Source: Henckelia pumila
Lineage: Eukaryota > Streptophyta > Magnoliopsida > Lamiales > Gesneriaceae
Reading direction: 5' to 3'
Assembly (NCBI RefSeq): GCF_033568475.1
Contig: NW_027331846.1
Coordinates: 61,001 to 125,000 of the forward strand
Length of the DNA: 64,000 nucleotides
Within the stretch, counting starts at the first letter, position 1; each line of letters opens with the position of its first letter. The notes under the pieces are model-generated. The model was not told where the DNA came from. It ran no database searches and was given only the letters and a program-made list of their open reading frames with translations. Shown piece after piece: positions 13,444 to 24,711 of this stretch. The position numbers and the translations under genes are program-made.

Positions 13444-14132
13444 TCATTTTTTTGGCCTCTTCTTTTTTATTTTTCCATGGCTATCTAACTTTTTTCATCA
13501 CTCTTTTTTCAGACATATCACTCAAATTTTCAAATTCCAATTGATCGTCATGAAATTCTTTTGGATTCAATTGCAAAAAGATAATACATGAATTTTCCAA
13601 TAACTCATTACTAGCTTCACTAGTGACATCAACACCACTATCAACCACATCATGCATAATAGAAGATTTTTCATCAAACCATTCACCTTCCACCGCACAA
13701 ATTTCAACACTCTCATCATCAATCAATGAAGTTTTATCCTCAATTCTTGAATCAACTTCAACTTTTGATTCAACCTCTACGACAACATTAGATTCAATCT
13801 CTACACGAGAATCCGCCACTTTCATCATAGCCTCCTTAAAACATTGGCTCATATCATGCTTATCTTTTCTATAACACCATATGCATGCAATATCAAAGGT
13901 ACTAGAATTTGAAAGTTTAGATGTACCTTGATTTTCACGCTTGGAAACTCCACTTTTCTTCTCATTAGGAGCAAACGTGTCCGCATAGCTCTCTTCATCT
14001 CATTCCATATAGAAATAGGACTCATTCCACGTCTTTTCTTATCACCACCACTTTATCCCACCAAGTGCAAGCACAGTCGGTAAACTCTTGTAAGACAAGT
14101 TTAACCTTCCTAGCTTCAAAAAAATCACGACC

Positions 14133-14465
14133 TTAAAACAGAAACTCTACCCTTTTCTCCCACTTCAAATACGACTCTGAATCCGAATATCCATCAAACG
14201 ATGGAATTTTATTTTTCTTAATCCTATCCAAATAATATTCAAAATCTTTTTCTTCACGACAACCATCATCATCTCTATACACATCAATTTGTCTCTCTCT
14301 CATATTCCCATAATCAAATCTCCTTTCACTCTCCCTATACCCATCGAATTTTCTTTCAAAAATTGTACCTGCAAGAAAAATGTTAGTATTAAAATATTTC
14401 TCACCCAAATTCTCACTAGTCACTCCAAAGAAAATCACTCGATCACTCTCTTTTTTTTCACTCAA
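14133..14465 (-). pseudogene. Gypsy-2 gag N-terminal remnant
   Basis: The frame ends LDRIKKNKIPSFDGYSDSES followed by YLKWEKRVEFLF. This matches the start of Gypsy gag, where a lysine-rich helix leads into IP.F.G..DPE.YL.WE..VE..F. It runs into a stop right after. It lies just inside the PBS as gag should. Confidence 0.75.
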
Positions 14466-14938
14466 AAATATGGAATAACTTATGCTTTGCGATTTTAAAT
14501 ATCAAACTCACAAGTTCAATTGTAAACACTTGTCTATCGACTCACGTAAACTGGGCAAAAACAAGGAATTGACTCTATGAATATTGAAATAGATCTTGGC
14601 TTCCAAGGATGAATAAGACACAAGAAATTTTTGCCACAAGTTTTTTTTTATCGCTTCTCCTTTTTTTTTTTTGAAGCTTTTTCGATCATTCAATATTTTT
14701 TTTCTTGACCGAATTCAAATCTATTTTTTTTTTAATTTTTGATTTTTTCTCTTTTTTTAAATTTTCGAATAATAACTTGTAGCACAAGAAACGAAACTTG
14801 GGCAACAAGATTGACAGAATGAAGAACGACGAACGAATAACGAATAACGAAGAACAACGAAGAACGGATAAAAAGAATGAAGAATAGATAGAAGAACAAG
14901 TAGAAAGATATGACTTACTTGAATCAATAGAACCTTAA

Positions 14939-14950
14939 GCTTTGATACCA
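14939..14950 (-). other. Gypsy-2 primer-binding site, one mismatch
   Basis: The minus strand reads TGGTATCAAAGC, one base different from the initiator-Met complement TGGTATCAGAGC, two bases inside the LTR end at 14953. Confidence 0.75.
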
Positions 14951-14952
14951 AA

Positions 14953-15912
14953 TGATATGAATTCTTATGAATGAAAGGCAAGCACGATTATAGCGAATCG
15001 CACCCTCAATTCGAATACAAAAGAAATCAAATATTTTGTCCCGACCTTTTTGAACAAGTAAATTTCAGATATCCACCTCTAGTTGAACCCGTAACTAGCA
15101 ACAGATAATCACGAGGATAAACAATTAATCACAACTGAACCTTCAGAGGAACCTATCTTTGACAATCCACGAAGATAATCAATTGACAAACGCCACAAAG
15201 ATTATGAAACTTTGATAAGTTTGATTTGATAAAAATAAAGCAAAGCTTTGGAAAAATTCTAGAGAGAATTTTTAAGAATTGATAAAAATCAATATACTGA
15301 ATAATTCATTAATTAACTGTCTCTCATTAATGAGAAGTTTACAATATATAAAAGAAATAAACTAGGAATTCTAATAGAATTAGACAAAATATTTTCTAGT
15401 TGTATTATAATTCCAAAATCCTAAAGATAATGCAAAATAATGCAAAAGATATCAAATATATCATCTAGAAATTTTCTAATAGACTTATAAAACTCAAAAT
15501 AAGACAATATATCAAAATATATGAAAAATCCTCAAACACGCCGAAGTGTGTGAAAATCTTGGGCGCGCGGGCGCGCTGGCCTTGCGCAGGATGCGCGGAC
15601 GCGCGACAATGTGGAGCAGGCGCGATTCACGTTCGCAATATTGCGTAAAATCTTCACCCGGTAGCGCGCGTGTCTGTATGGAGCGGGCGCGCAGTAGCTT
15701 CGAACCCAGCTTTGTATTTTTGAATTTTCTTCAACATTTCTTCACTTTCTTGATCCTTTTGGTCTTGGAAAATATCATAATATTCTCCAAAATTATTTTC
15801 ATGATCTCCAACCAAGTTTTCATGGATCCCAAATCCTTAAATCCTAGATGAAAAATTAAGAGGCACTTTTGGGAACAATATGAATCTTCGAAAACCTCCT
15901 AAATTCATATCA
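14953..15912 (-). mobile_element. Gypsy-2 5' LTR
   Basis: 960 bp with ends TGATATGAAT..ATTCATATCA, collinear with the partial LTR at 11076-11885 (both contain GATAATCACRAGGATAAAC and GGCGCGCTGGCCTTGCGCAGG-like GC-rich tracts). The two LTRs differ at many sites, so the insertion is not recent. Confidence 0.8.
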
Positions 15913-16876
15913 ACATAAGTGGATAAGTCATCGGGACTAGAATCCCGACTTCCAATCCCATGAGTTGCCACAATCACATCAATTTTCCAAAAGTATTTTC
16001 TTTACATTCCCTTATTTGTTTCATAAAATAAATGCACGAGTCATGAGCTTAAAAATCATCTTCTTTAAAATTTTCATTAAAATTTGCCCCGTAAAAATAT
16101 ATTTAAATTATTTTTCATTAAAATCATACTAAAAAAATACATTCATAAATTAAATATATATTTAAGGACTATTTTATTTTCCACGAACTTATTCGAGTTG
16201 CTGCACCCTTAATATAAGCCCATTAAATTTGACTGGCCCATTAACAACTTATCCTAACATAAATAGGCCTGATATCTCCCATGGATCACTAGACACATGA
16301 CAAGCTAATGGGTTCACTTAAATTATTAACTTAAGTCCATTAATGATTTTAATCAATCAAGCCCATTACCATTTAATTAAAACACTTAGGCCTTTAATTA
16401 AATTACCCGAGCCGGAAATAAAATAACCCGGACCCATAACCATATGACATGACCCAAATAAATCCAAGCCCGACTCAGACGCCCCTGCCCGAGCCCCTGG
16501 TCGAGCTTCTAACCCTAACCCTATCAAACCCTACGCAGCCCGCCACCTCTTCTTCCCCTTGTGCGTCTTGATCCGGCCACCACTGACCAGAGCCCTACCG
16601 GCAAGACCTTTCCAGGGTCATTTCAGACTCACGGACCAGGCCCTGGCCTGAACCATGCAGTGCATGGCTTGGCTAGGGCTGCCATGCACAGTTTGCGCAC
16701 GGCCGATTGGGTGCTGCACCCATTCGAATGTCCAGGCCTAGCTGGACCCAACCAGGGTCGATCCCGTCTTGACTCATGACCCTAAGGGAACCTACTTGAC
16801 CCCTTGAACTGTGGAGCAACCCCTCGAACCAGCCATGATCAGAAAATGAAGCAATAAAGTGTAAACATGAACATAT
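15913..16876 (+). mobile_element. LTR-like remnant without a gene
   Basis: AT-rich sequence with repeated AGCCCATTA / GGCCCATTA motifs passes into a C-rich leader-like stretch. This resembles the U3-to-R part of a plant Gypsy LTR. It appears to be the sequence into which the Gypsy-3 LTR at 16877 was inserted. No coding motif or RNA gene was recognised. CTAACCCTAACCCTA near 16510 is too short to be telomeric. Confidence 0.35.
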
Positions 16877-17032
16877 TGTAGTTACCCATATTCGGAATTA
16901 AGTATTAATTGTAATTAATCCAATGATCATGATTAGATTAAGTAAAAACATGATTAAGGAAATTCTAGATGATTTAACGAAGTCCTGAAGTGGATCTAGA
17001 ACACTAGAAATAGTCAAGAATGTTCCGAGGGA

Positions 17033-17355
17033 TAGGACGATCCGTATCAAGTTTGGATGATCCAAACAAGGAACGAAGCCAAGTTACTTGGATCGGAAGC
17101 TATGAAGAGTTCGGACGGTCCGAACTCTGATCGGAGGCTCCGATCTTGCATTAGCAGCTGTCCGGGGAATAATACGTCATTGATGACATCACTAATGGGA
17201 CCTCGGATGCTCCGAAGGTGGATCGGAGGATCCGAACTCGTGTCTGCATGCGTCCTCTAGAAGCTAGACACGTGGTTGGCTGAGGGAGTTCGGACAGAGA
17301 ATTCGGACGCTCCGACCAGGATCGGAGGATCCGAACTGTGGATCGAACGGTCCGA
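17033..17355 (+). promoter_or_regulatory. phased array of TCGGANNNTCCGA dyads in the Gypsy-3 U3
   Basis: Perfect or near-perfect 13-bp dyads start at 17033, 17053, 17111, 17131, 17203, 17223, 17303, 17322 and 17343. Six are exact TCGGANNNTCCGA (17111, 17131, 17203, 17223, 17303, 17322). Within each group, starts are 19-21 bp apart, close to two helical turns. The last dyad ends 8 bp before the TATA box. The arrangement suggests cooperative binding of a dimeric factor to the LTR promoter; the factor is unknown. Confidence 0.7.
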
Positions 17356-17363
17356 TTGTTGTC

Positions 17364-17370
17364 TATATAA
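17364..17370 (+). promoter_or_regulatory. Gypsy-3 LTR TATA box
   Basis: TATATAA followed by GGGGCAGCC, then a CT-rich segment (CTTCTCTTCTCTCTCTCG) about 40 bp downstream, the usual layout of a plant LTR core promoter and transcript start. Confidence 0.7.
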
Positions 17371-18464
17371 GGGGCAGCCAATATCATTTCTCAGCGCACC
17401 AACTTCTCTTCTCTCTCTCGTTCTTAGCCTTTCTAGTCAGATCTAGGGATTTTTAGGCATCCTATTTGGAATCCGGAAGTAGCGGAGCGATTCCGGCGAC
17501 ATAGCGGAGTTGTGCCAAAGTTTTGAGGAAGTCATCATCAGCGGGATGACGATGGACGCAGGTATACCTATGATCTCCTTAAATTATTTATGAGTTTGCA
17601 ATAGCTTAGTTAAGGCTTTTTGAACTTAATTAATTATGCATGGCTATTTGCATTGTAGAGTTGATAATAAGCTTGGAACCTAGAGTGGGACTGCTAGGAC
17701 TGCTTTTGTGAGGTACGTAAGTACTGACTGAGATATACAGCTAGGACTGATTTAGTGAAGTATGTAAGTACTGACTGAGATAGCAAGCGGATATGCATGC
17801 TTATGTGTTGCATTTATGTGATATGTTTTGCATGGATTATTATGCATCATGTTCACATCATATTGAGCCTTTACATCTTTTGAGTTGAGCCATGTAGTGC
17901 CACTCAGCCCTGTTCGGATGGTCGATGTCGAGCGCCCCGCAATCAGCGGGTTAGCCGGCACTGGCATCTGAAGGACACGATCTACGTCTGGTAGGAATGA
18001 GGAGTGTACTCAGTGGTTTGATTCCCGGGTTGTACCACTCATATCCTAGGTTCTATTCTGAGCAGTTTGTATACAGTTATCCCAGATATCGATACCTTGT
18101 CACATTCATTTGCATGCATCATGCTTGTATGTTTACTTGTACTTTCGTATTGAGTGTAGTCGCTCACGTGCAGTGTTTTTGTATGTCTGGAAACTCCATT
18201 CGACGGATACAGGTACAGGTGGTGTATCCAATATCCTGGAGTGGCCACTGACCGTGGAGGAAACAGGATTAGCTCTAGGTTTATTTGTCCTAAGGCTTGA
18301 TTATTCGATTGGGTTGTATATAAAATTTGTTTAGTCGGTTGTATTCTGCCGACCCATTTTTATTTAATACTTCCGCATCGAATTATTTAATTTATTTAAT
18401 TACATGATTATTTATGCTCTAAACTTTGATTAGGTAGTGGATCCGGGTTGGTTCGCTATATTTA

Positions 18465-18477
18465 TTGGTATCAGAGC
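18465..18477 (+). other. Gypsy-3 primer-binding site
   Basis: TTGGTATCAGAGC, complementary to the plant initiator-Met tRNA 3' end, four bases after the LTR end. Sets the element's orientation as forward. Confidence 0.9.
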
Positions 18478-19727
18478 ATCATTGAAAGAGACTTGGGATA
18501 TAGTATTGAGATTTTGGGTTATCCTTGTAGGTTGATGAGACCATTAAAGAGATGTTGATGAGGCGATTAGGTTGCCCGATGACTATCATCATCAGCAGGA
18601 TTTTTAAATATTTGACTTATGAGATTCTAGAAATTGCGGACAAGAGCAAAGGATCGTGTCCAAGTTTTCAAGATTTCTACTCATGCGGATCCTAGCTTTG
18701 GATCGAATACCAGATGCCAGAGGCAGTGACAGAGGATTGGTTGGGACACACTTTATGCTTTCATTTATACCGTTCGACCATGATGACACACCTCTGAAGA
18801 TTCTCCACTCATAGTTGGAGAGATCGTCATAGAGATTTTATCTCTTCCATCGGGGCTTACACATATAACAGTGACACACCCGATTGAATAATGAGAGTCT
18901 CTAGATTTGAAGCATGAATAAAATACATATGTCGGAGTATGCTTGTATCGATACTGGGACAGATGAGAAACTTCATGCTCAAAATTAAGGTGAGTGCAAT
19001 GATTTAAATACTGTGTTTTTAAACAGTATTTCAGTTGTAATTAATCATCAGACACTGGTTGTATCATTTCAAGTTATTGGTTGTACATTTTCATTGTATT
19101 TTGGGATGCTGAATTTGTATTACATTGGATTGTAATAAAGAAATTGTAAATAAACTTGAAACAATAATACATGCATTATTTGAGATTTGTCCAGCGATTT
19201 GTGGATTAGTGTCCGACTGCAGTAATTTTGCTAAGGTTTAGCATGGTTATGGTTGATTAGTGTTCAATGTTGTGACTCATAGGTTTTGAGTAAGCCGATT
19301 GTAACTGCTTAACATGTGGATTGTCTAGGTGTTTTTCTAGGATTGACCTAGTTAGTCGTTTGACTATGGTTAGTGACAGTGATGAGGTGATTCCTCAAGA
19401 GGCATGGGAATATTGTTCTAAACTGCTTTCTTTAGAGCATTGGGTTTTGTTCTAGGTTGTTTCCTTAGAACAGTATCCTGATGACCTTCATAGGTTAAGT
19501 CTTTGTCATGATGGGTTTTCATCAAGATGCCAGGTCGATTAATACCAAAGGTTGTGGATTATGACCATGATTAGACGTGATGAGGCGCGACCCTATGTCG
19601 GTGTACCTGGAAGCCTTTGTGCTTCATGAGGTGGTGGTGGGAAGACTACTCAGTCTAGGTATTGGTAACAGTCATGACAGGGTATGACCGTGGTATAGAT
19701 AGATACCGGGTTTGGTATCAGTGGTTT

Positions 19728-21728
19728 TGTGAGGACCTCGATTCTAAACATCTAACTCGAATAATAAAGTCATACATCGAGTAAACCAAAGCTCAAAAAG
19801 AATCAATAAAGGAAATAATTTTTTTTAAACTGATGTTGCGCTCGAGCAGGCAAAAACTGCCGCTCGAGCACACGGCATTTTCCAGACTTACTGGATCCTC
19901 AAACAGGGCTGCGCTCGGGCTGCTAAAAACTGCAGCTCGAGCGCCCCCTGCACCAGAAGAAAAACAAAAAATCAGCTAAAGCTAAGCTCTCAGAAAATCT
20001 TGACAGCAATAGAACTCAAACATGCATTAGTACAACGTTCAATATAAATACAAAACATGAGGGCTAGAGTTAAACAATCCTTAGAACTAATAGATCATGC
20101 ATCGGTTCTAGGTTCTTCAAAACAACTCAGAACAAGTTCGTATACAAAATAATTTCGTTTACATAAACGAATTCTTAAAAATACCAAGTCCTCACTTCTA
20201 CTCAACTCAACCCCTAGTCATGCTGTCTCTGACTTGATCCTGCTTCACCTGTTGCCAAGTACACATAAAAAACAAAGGAACAACCGGATAACTCCAGTGA
20301 GAATGATATTCCCAGTAAAAGAAACATAACATGCAATAACAAGTATTAACTCAAAACATGAAATACAGACAACATATTCAATGTTAATACGAATGAAATG
20401 CATGCCTTTAAAATAGGGATATCAACAATGATAATCAAGGAATTACTGCTATACTTATGGGATCCCGAGGATGAGATCACGTAAGAACTCACCGACTCTC
20501 CCGATCGAGGTGGTGCCACGTATCTCCATCCTCTAGACTTTGGTGCGACTATAAGGAGTATGTTGACACTAGCTGAGGTTCTACACCCAGGGCACTCGAT
20601 TATAGCCCCAAAAATGTCTAACAAAAAGGGCGTGCAGCCCGCTGAAAATCAATGATTTAGGTGAGAGATGAATGCATAAGGAAACATAAGCATTTAGCCA
20701 TATAACCAAAAGCTCAAACAACAAAATACAAGATTCCCATTTTAGAACAAGTATTGATGCAAGTATGTGATTTAAGAGATACTCAAGAACAAACTGTCTC
20801 GAGTGTGCTATCCCGCTAATACGATTACTGCTTGTATCTTTCGATTCGAAAAGCTCCAACTCTGGATAAGCTACAAAAGAGGCTATATCAAAATCTATAC
20901 AACCTAAACAACAACAAGGCTTAAGGTAAATTCTTTACCGCTCTTTACCTAATCTCTTGGACGTTCGACTTCTGCTAACTCTGGGCTCAACAAACTTCAA
21001 ACAAATCTGTACGGAGACAAAAGAAGATTAACAACGACGAACAAACTCAATGGCCAAAGTTCATCAACTCAAATGGTTCAAAATTCCAAAACTCAAACCG
21101 GCGGCATAACGACTATAAACTGATCAAACTGGAAATACGGACAGCAGTACAACATTGAAAACAACTCAAATCAATGCTAAAACATCAAAAACAATTCAAT
21201 TCCAACACATCTCAAAATCCCCATTTTCGAATTATGCTTCCAAAAATCATAACAATTTCGAACGACGCTATATTTCAAAACCGACTGAGAATAATCGATA
21301 AGAACTATCTCAAGAACGACATAACCGAAACTCAATCGATTCTAACAATATCCGAAAATAGAAGTATAACTGATCGGATAAATACTTACGATAGAACGAA
21401 GCTCTCGCTACCGGGATCGCTAATCTGCCTTCGGATTTAATTTTTAACGGACAGATCGAGCAGAAACCGAAGAAGAAAAGCTTAAAGATGGCGTTTCCCA
21501 AGATTCCATGGAGGAGAAACATGATGGAGGAGATGAGGGGGAAGAAGTGAGACTTATTCAACACAAATCCAAGACTAAATAATGTAACAAATCCCATTTT
21601 TGCGTTTTAGTCCCTGAATTTTTCAAAAATTGCAAAATAGACCATGATCAAAAACAAATCGGCTCTTGAATTATGTAATCTACGATTATCTCAAATAAAC
21701 TTAATTAAGATAAATTTTGGGCGTTGCA
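19728..21728 (-). mobile_element. solo Gypsy LTR with perfect TSD
   Basis: 2001 bp, starting TGTGAGGACCTCG and ending GGGCGTTGCA. The 5 bp before it (19723-19727) and after it (21729-21733) are both GGTTT. Layout matches the LTRs at 283 and 2553: poly-T/A run, paired hairpins, GTTGCCAAGTACACAT, and the CCGGATAACTCCAGTGAGAAT-type stretch. With no interior, it is the product of LTR-LTR recombination of a full element. Confidence 0.92.
19840..19944 (-). repeat. paired GC-rich hairpins in the solo LTR
   Basis: Hairpin 1 pairs GCTCGAGC (19840-19847) with GCTCGAGC (19862-19869), extended by GGC/GCC around loop AAAAACT. Hairpin 2 pairs GCGCTCGGGCTGC (19911-19923) with GCAGCTCGAGCGC (19932-19944), one G-U wobble. 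They are positional equivalents of the hairpins at 393-498, with stem changes that keep pairing. Confidence 0.85.
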
Positions 21729-22205
21729 GGTTTATATATCGTCTGGCTTGTGTCAGAGATATTAGTTTGAGCGTTCTGCTGTGAGAACCAGTCATGGATG
21801 GATTTTCTTGACTAGTGTGTACTCTGAGCAAGTAGGTCTTGACCTATGAGATACTGCTAGACTAGTGGATCTATTAGGTAGTCGAATTTCTACCAATGTT
21901 GGCATGGAGTGTTGACTGATTTCTTTAGGAATGAAACATAGGATTTTCCATGGGATGAAAATGATCTAGATTGATAGATCGCGAAAGCTTCTTGGGTTTA
22001 GTTCGTTTGGTGATCGCTTTGAGTGAACAAGGCAATGGTTAGTAGTGCTTGGATAGCGCAAAATATGAGCTAATAGACTAATTTTAAGCTCTTATCTGAC
22101 GCCGTCAAAAATGGATATCCGATGTAGTTATATCAATTGAACGTGTTTGGAATAGTTCACTTGTGGCAGCTGAGTCAAGGTTATTGATCGAACCATAAAG
22201 GTTTA

Positions 22206-24711
22206 TGTGGCGCCAAAATCAAATTTACTAATCACATGCATTTAACAAATATTAGAATTATTACTTTTAGGTTTAATTGATTTAAATTCTTTATGTGAAT
22301 TATGTGTTAATAAAATATTTTATTATTTATTCAAATGATTTTTATTGTACTAATTATTTAATTAATGTTTTTAATTGTTTAAGTTTATTAGTCAAAATGA
22401 TTTTTATTGTGCAAATTAATTGTTTTAATATTTTAAAAGTTTAAGCTTGCATATTTAAATGATTTTAATTTTTTAGTTTATTCATTTAAAAAATTTTAAC
22501 TGTTTAACTTATTTTTTTAAACATTTTCGAGCGTCCAACTTATTTAGTTTAAATAGTCCAAGTTTAGTGGTTAGTTATTTTAAATTAATTATTTAAAAAA
22601 ACTATTTTAAGTGTCTAGATTATTTGTTTAAATCCTTTTTAATTGTTCAAATAATTTTAAAGATTTTTATTTTTGCTTGAGTATTTATTTCAAATTATTT
22701 TAAACGGTAGTTTAGTTTGTTTAAAATTATTTTAAGCGCTATGCATGTTATTTAAATATTTTACTCGTTGCAGTGACATCAAAATATTTAAAGTGTTTAA
22801 TTCTTGGGTTTTCAAGCTTGTGTTTTATTTAGTGCAATTAAATTCATAGACCCAAAGTTGCTAAATTTGATTAGCACTTTTTAAAAGTATGTAGCACTTT
22901 TCATATTTACACTCAAACCTTATCCACAACTCAAGATTTAACCCTAACCCCTGAAATTCACACTCAAAATACATTCATTCTCTCGCCTAACACACACACA
23001 CACTCACAAGATCCACTCCATTTCTCCCCATACCAACCATCGGCTTCCATCTCCTTCAAGCTTTGACCGCCGACAACAACTTTCCATCTACAACGGAGCT
23101 CTTACATGGCGAGCTGTTACATCTCTTTGCAGCTCTATTTCTACATATTTCGGCTCACCATTGAATCGGCTTCATCTTCTTCTCCTTAGATCTCGCCGCC
23201 AGCAGTTCCCATTTTCTTCTTCTTCTCCGGCGGAGCTTTACCTCGCCGAGTAGAGCCAGCTGTTTCCCTTATTAGTGGAGCTTGATTTCAGTCCCATTCC
23301 AACTCCATCGATCGACCCCAGCTCCAGCAGTTTTGTGTCCTATCGATTTTCCTTAGCTAGGCAAGACATGGTTTCATTTCTCACTACTGTAGATTATTAT
23401 GTCGCGTTTAGATTGTGTTATTTTATTTCATTATTTTTCAGAAATTTTGTGCCCTGTTTTCGAAGGAAATGGAATCGGCCACAGCTCACTCAAGCACTTG
23501 CTCCTTCGGTTGATTATAGCTTAGGCAAGAATATGGTTTCATTTGGCCCCAAGTAGATTATTATGTCGTGTGTTTGAATTGTGTATATGCATTTCATTTT
23601 TTTCAGAAATTTTCGTGCCCTGCTCGATGGTTTCAGTCAAGATTTTCTCACAGTCATGTTTGAGGATTTATGATATCATGATTTCTAGTTGTGGTTTGAT
23701 ATGAGTAATGAATTTGAATGGTGTTTTCAATGATGCCTAAGTTTTTTTTGAAAATTTCAGAAAATATATATGTTGCATTTCTTAGTTTGAATGGTTGTGT
23801 CATTGTTCTTGTTGCTTGGATGGTGGGTTAGGAGCTACTATGGGTGAGAATGTAGCTCACATGGTAGTGCTTAGGAAATGTTGTGGTTAGATAGCAAATT
23901 TGAGGTGAAAGGGTCATCGAATTTGGGGAGTTGGGCGCGGTTTTTGGGTGCTTCTAAAGGCTGATTTTGTCAAGCCAAGTTAAGCTTGTGAGGGGTGGGT
24001 TTAGCTGCTTGAGATGGGTCTTTCTCGGGCTGGGAATTTGCTAAATACCAGGGGCGCTGACTCGAGCTGGGAATTTGGCTGGTTAGTGAATGGGCTGATG
24101 GTTTGGGTGAGGTTTAAGGGTCGGTTTTGGACAGGGGCAGGGGTTGTTCTCTCCGAGTCGTGCTAGGCTTGGGGAGCTGTCCTTGGGGATTATAAAGATG
24201 CTATGGGTGGTCAAGTTGTTAGAATATAAGCTGGAAATTCAGAGGAGCTTGTTTGAAGGTCTTGTGAGGATCCTAGTGGGAAGGGCATGAGAAGAATTTT
24301 GCTAAGTAACATGGCTGTCCGAAAACTAATTTTTAAAACAGGGTTAAAATCAGAATTTGGATAAGGGCTCAGGTCGGGAATTAGGCCAAGATGTTAGGAG
24401 TATGTCGGTGAAAATGGAAATTAATTCAGTTAAGTTTTGGTCGGGTTATAAGCTTATGAAGGAATAGGTGCAGAATTTTAGTGTCTTAAGCATGCTGCCC
24501 GGAAATGGAATTATAAAATGATTTCTTAAGAATAAAATTCCGAGGATGATTTCTATACTTATTTCTAAGTGTCATTGAGTCGTGGTTTCAAGCGGAATCC
24601 TTTTTGAATAAGAATCGAGCAAGTTACAAATTTTACGGGCGAACCGCTCCAATTTGTCTTAAGCGCTAAATTATGGTTTAGTTTCCCATCTTTTGGTTTG
24701 TCTCCTCAATC
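22206..24711 (+). mobile_element. Gypsy-4 5' LTR, first segment
   Basis: Probable LTR start TGTGGCGCCAAAATC. Very AT-rich to ~22800, then (AC)n and CT-rich leader-like sequence (~22980-23280), then G-rich sequence. It continues across two nested Copia insertions at 41073-41518 and 47627-48208. Without the insertions the LTR would be ~3.5 kb. It holds no gene. The end is fixed by the PBS at 48210; the start is uncertain because no second LTR copy lies in the window. Confidence 0.55.
24707..24711 (+). repeat. target-site duplication CAATC, left of the Copia array
   Basis: CAATC immediately precedes the array's first LTR and is repeated directly after its third LTR at 41068-41072. No other LTR edge in the array carries a TSD. 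Confidence 0.95.

Larger units (their letters stand above)
11886..14952 (-). mobile_element. Gypsy-2 interior, deleted and decayed
   Basis: This is only ~3.1 kb of interior between the Gypsy-2 LTRs, shorter than a complete gag-pol. On the minus strand, from its 5' end, one meets the PBS, a gag N-terminal remnant (14133-14465), an acidic stretch (13481-13852, unrecognised), a protease-to-RT linker remnant (13090-13443), an RT palm remnant (12550-13032) and the pol C-terminal tail (DLRTNFFEEGESD, ~11890-11935). Integrase and RNase H are not recognisable. The element cannot encode its own proteins. Confidence 0.75.
16877..18460 (+). mobile_element. Gypsy-3 5' LTR, forward
   Basis: The right end is fixed by the PBS at 18465. 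The LTR end reads GATCCGGGTTGGTTCGCTATA, close to the usual GGGTCGCTACA. The left end TGTAGTTACCC at 16877 is my best guess. The U3 holds a cluster of TCGGANNNTCCGA dyads followed by a TATA box at 17364, then a CT-rich leader. Probably Tekay/Del-like by length and style, but the lineage is not proven. Confidence 0.7.
18478..22205 (+). mobile_element. Gypsy-3 interior, decayed, split by a solo LTR
   Basis: Positions 18478-19727 and 21729-22205 are the two pieces of non-coding sequence downstream of the Gypsy-3 PBS, separated by the solo LTR with its GGTTT TSD. No frame of useful length or recognisable gag/pol motif survives. It is assigned by position only. No 3' LTR of this element is seen; at 22206 another LTR begins. 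Confidence 0.5.

Noticed and set aside
13481..13852. 123-codon acidic frame in Gypsy-2 as a separate gene
   Set aside because: Lies between gag and RT remnants on the same strand in a decayed element; repetitive Val/Glu/Asp/Ser composition, no domain.
16505..16535. Telomere-like CTAACCCTAACCCTA
   Set aside because: Two partial repeats only, not the plant CCCTAAA array; chance within a C-rich leader.
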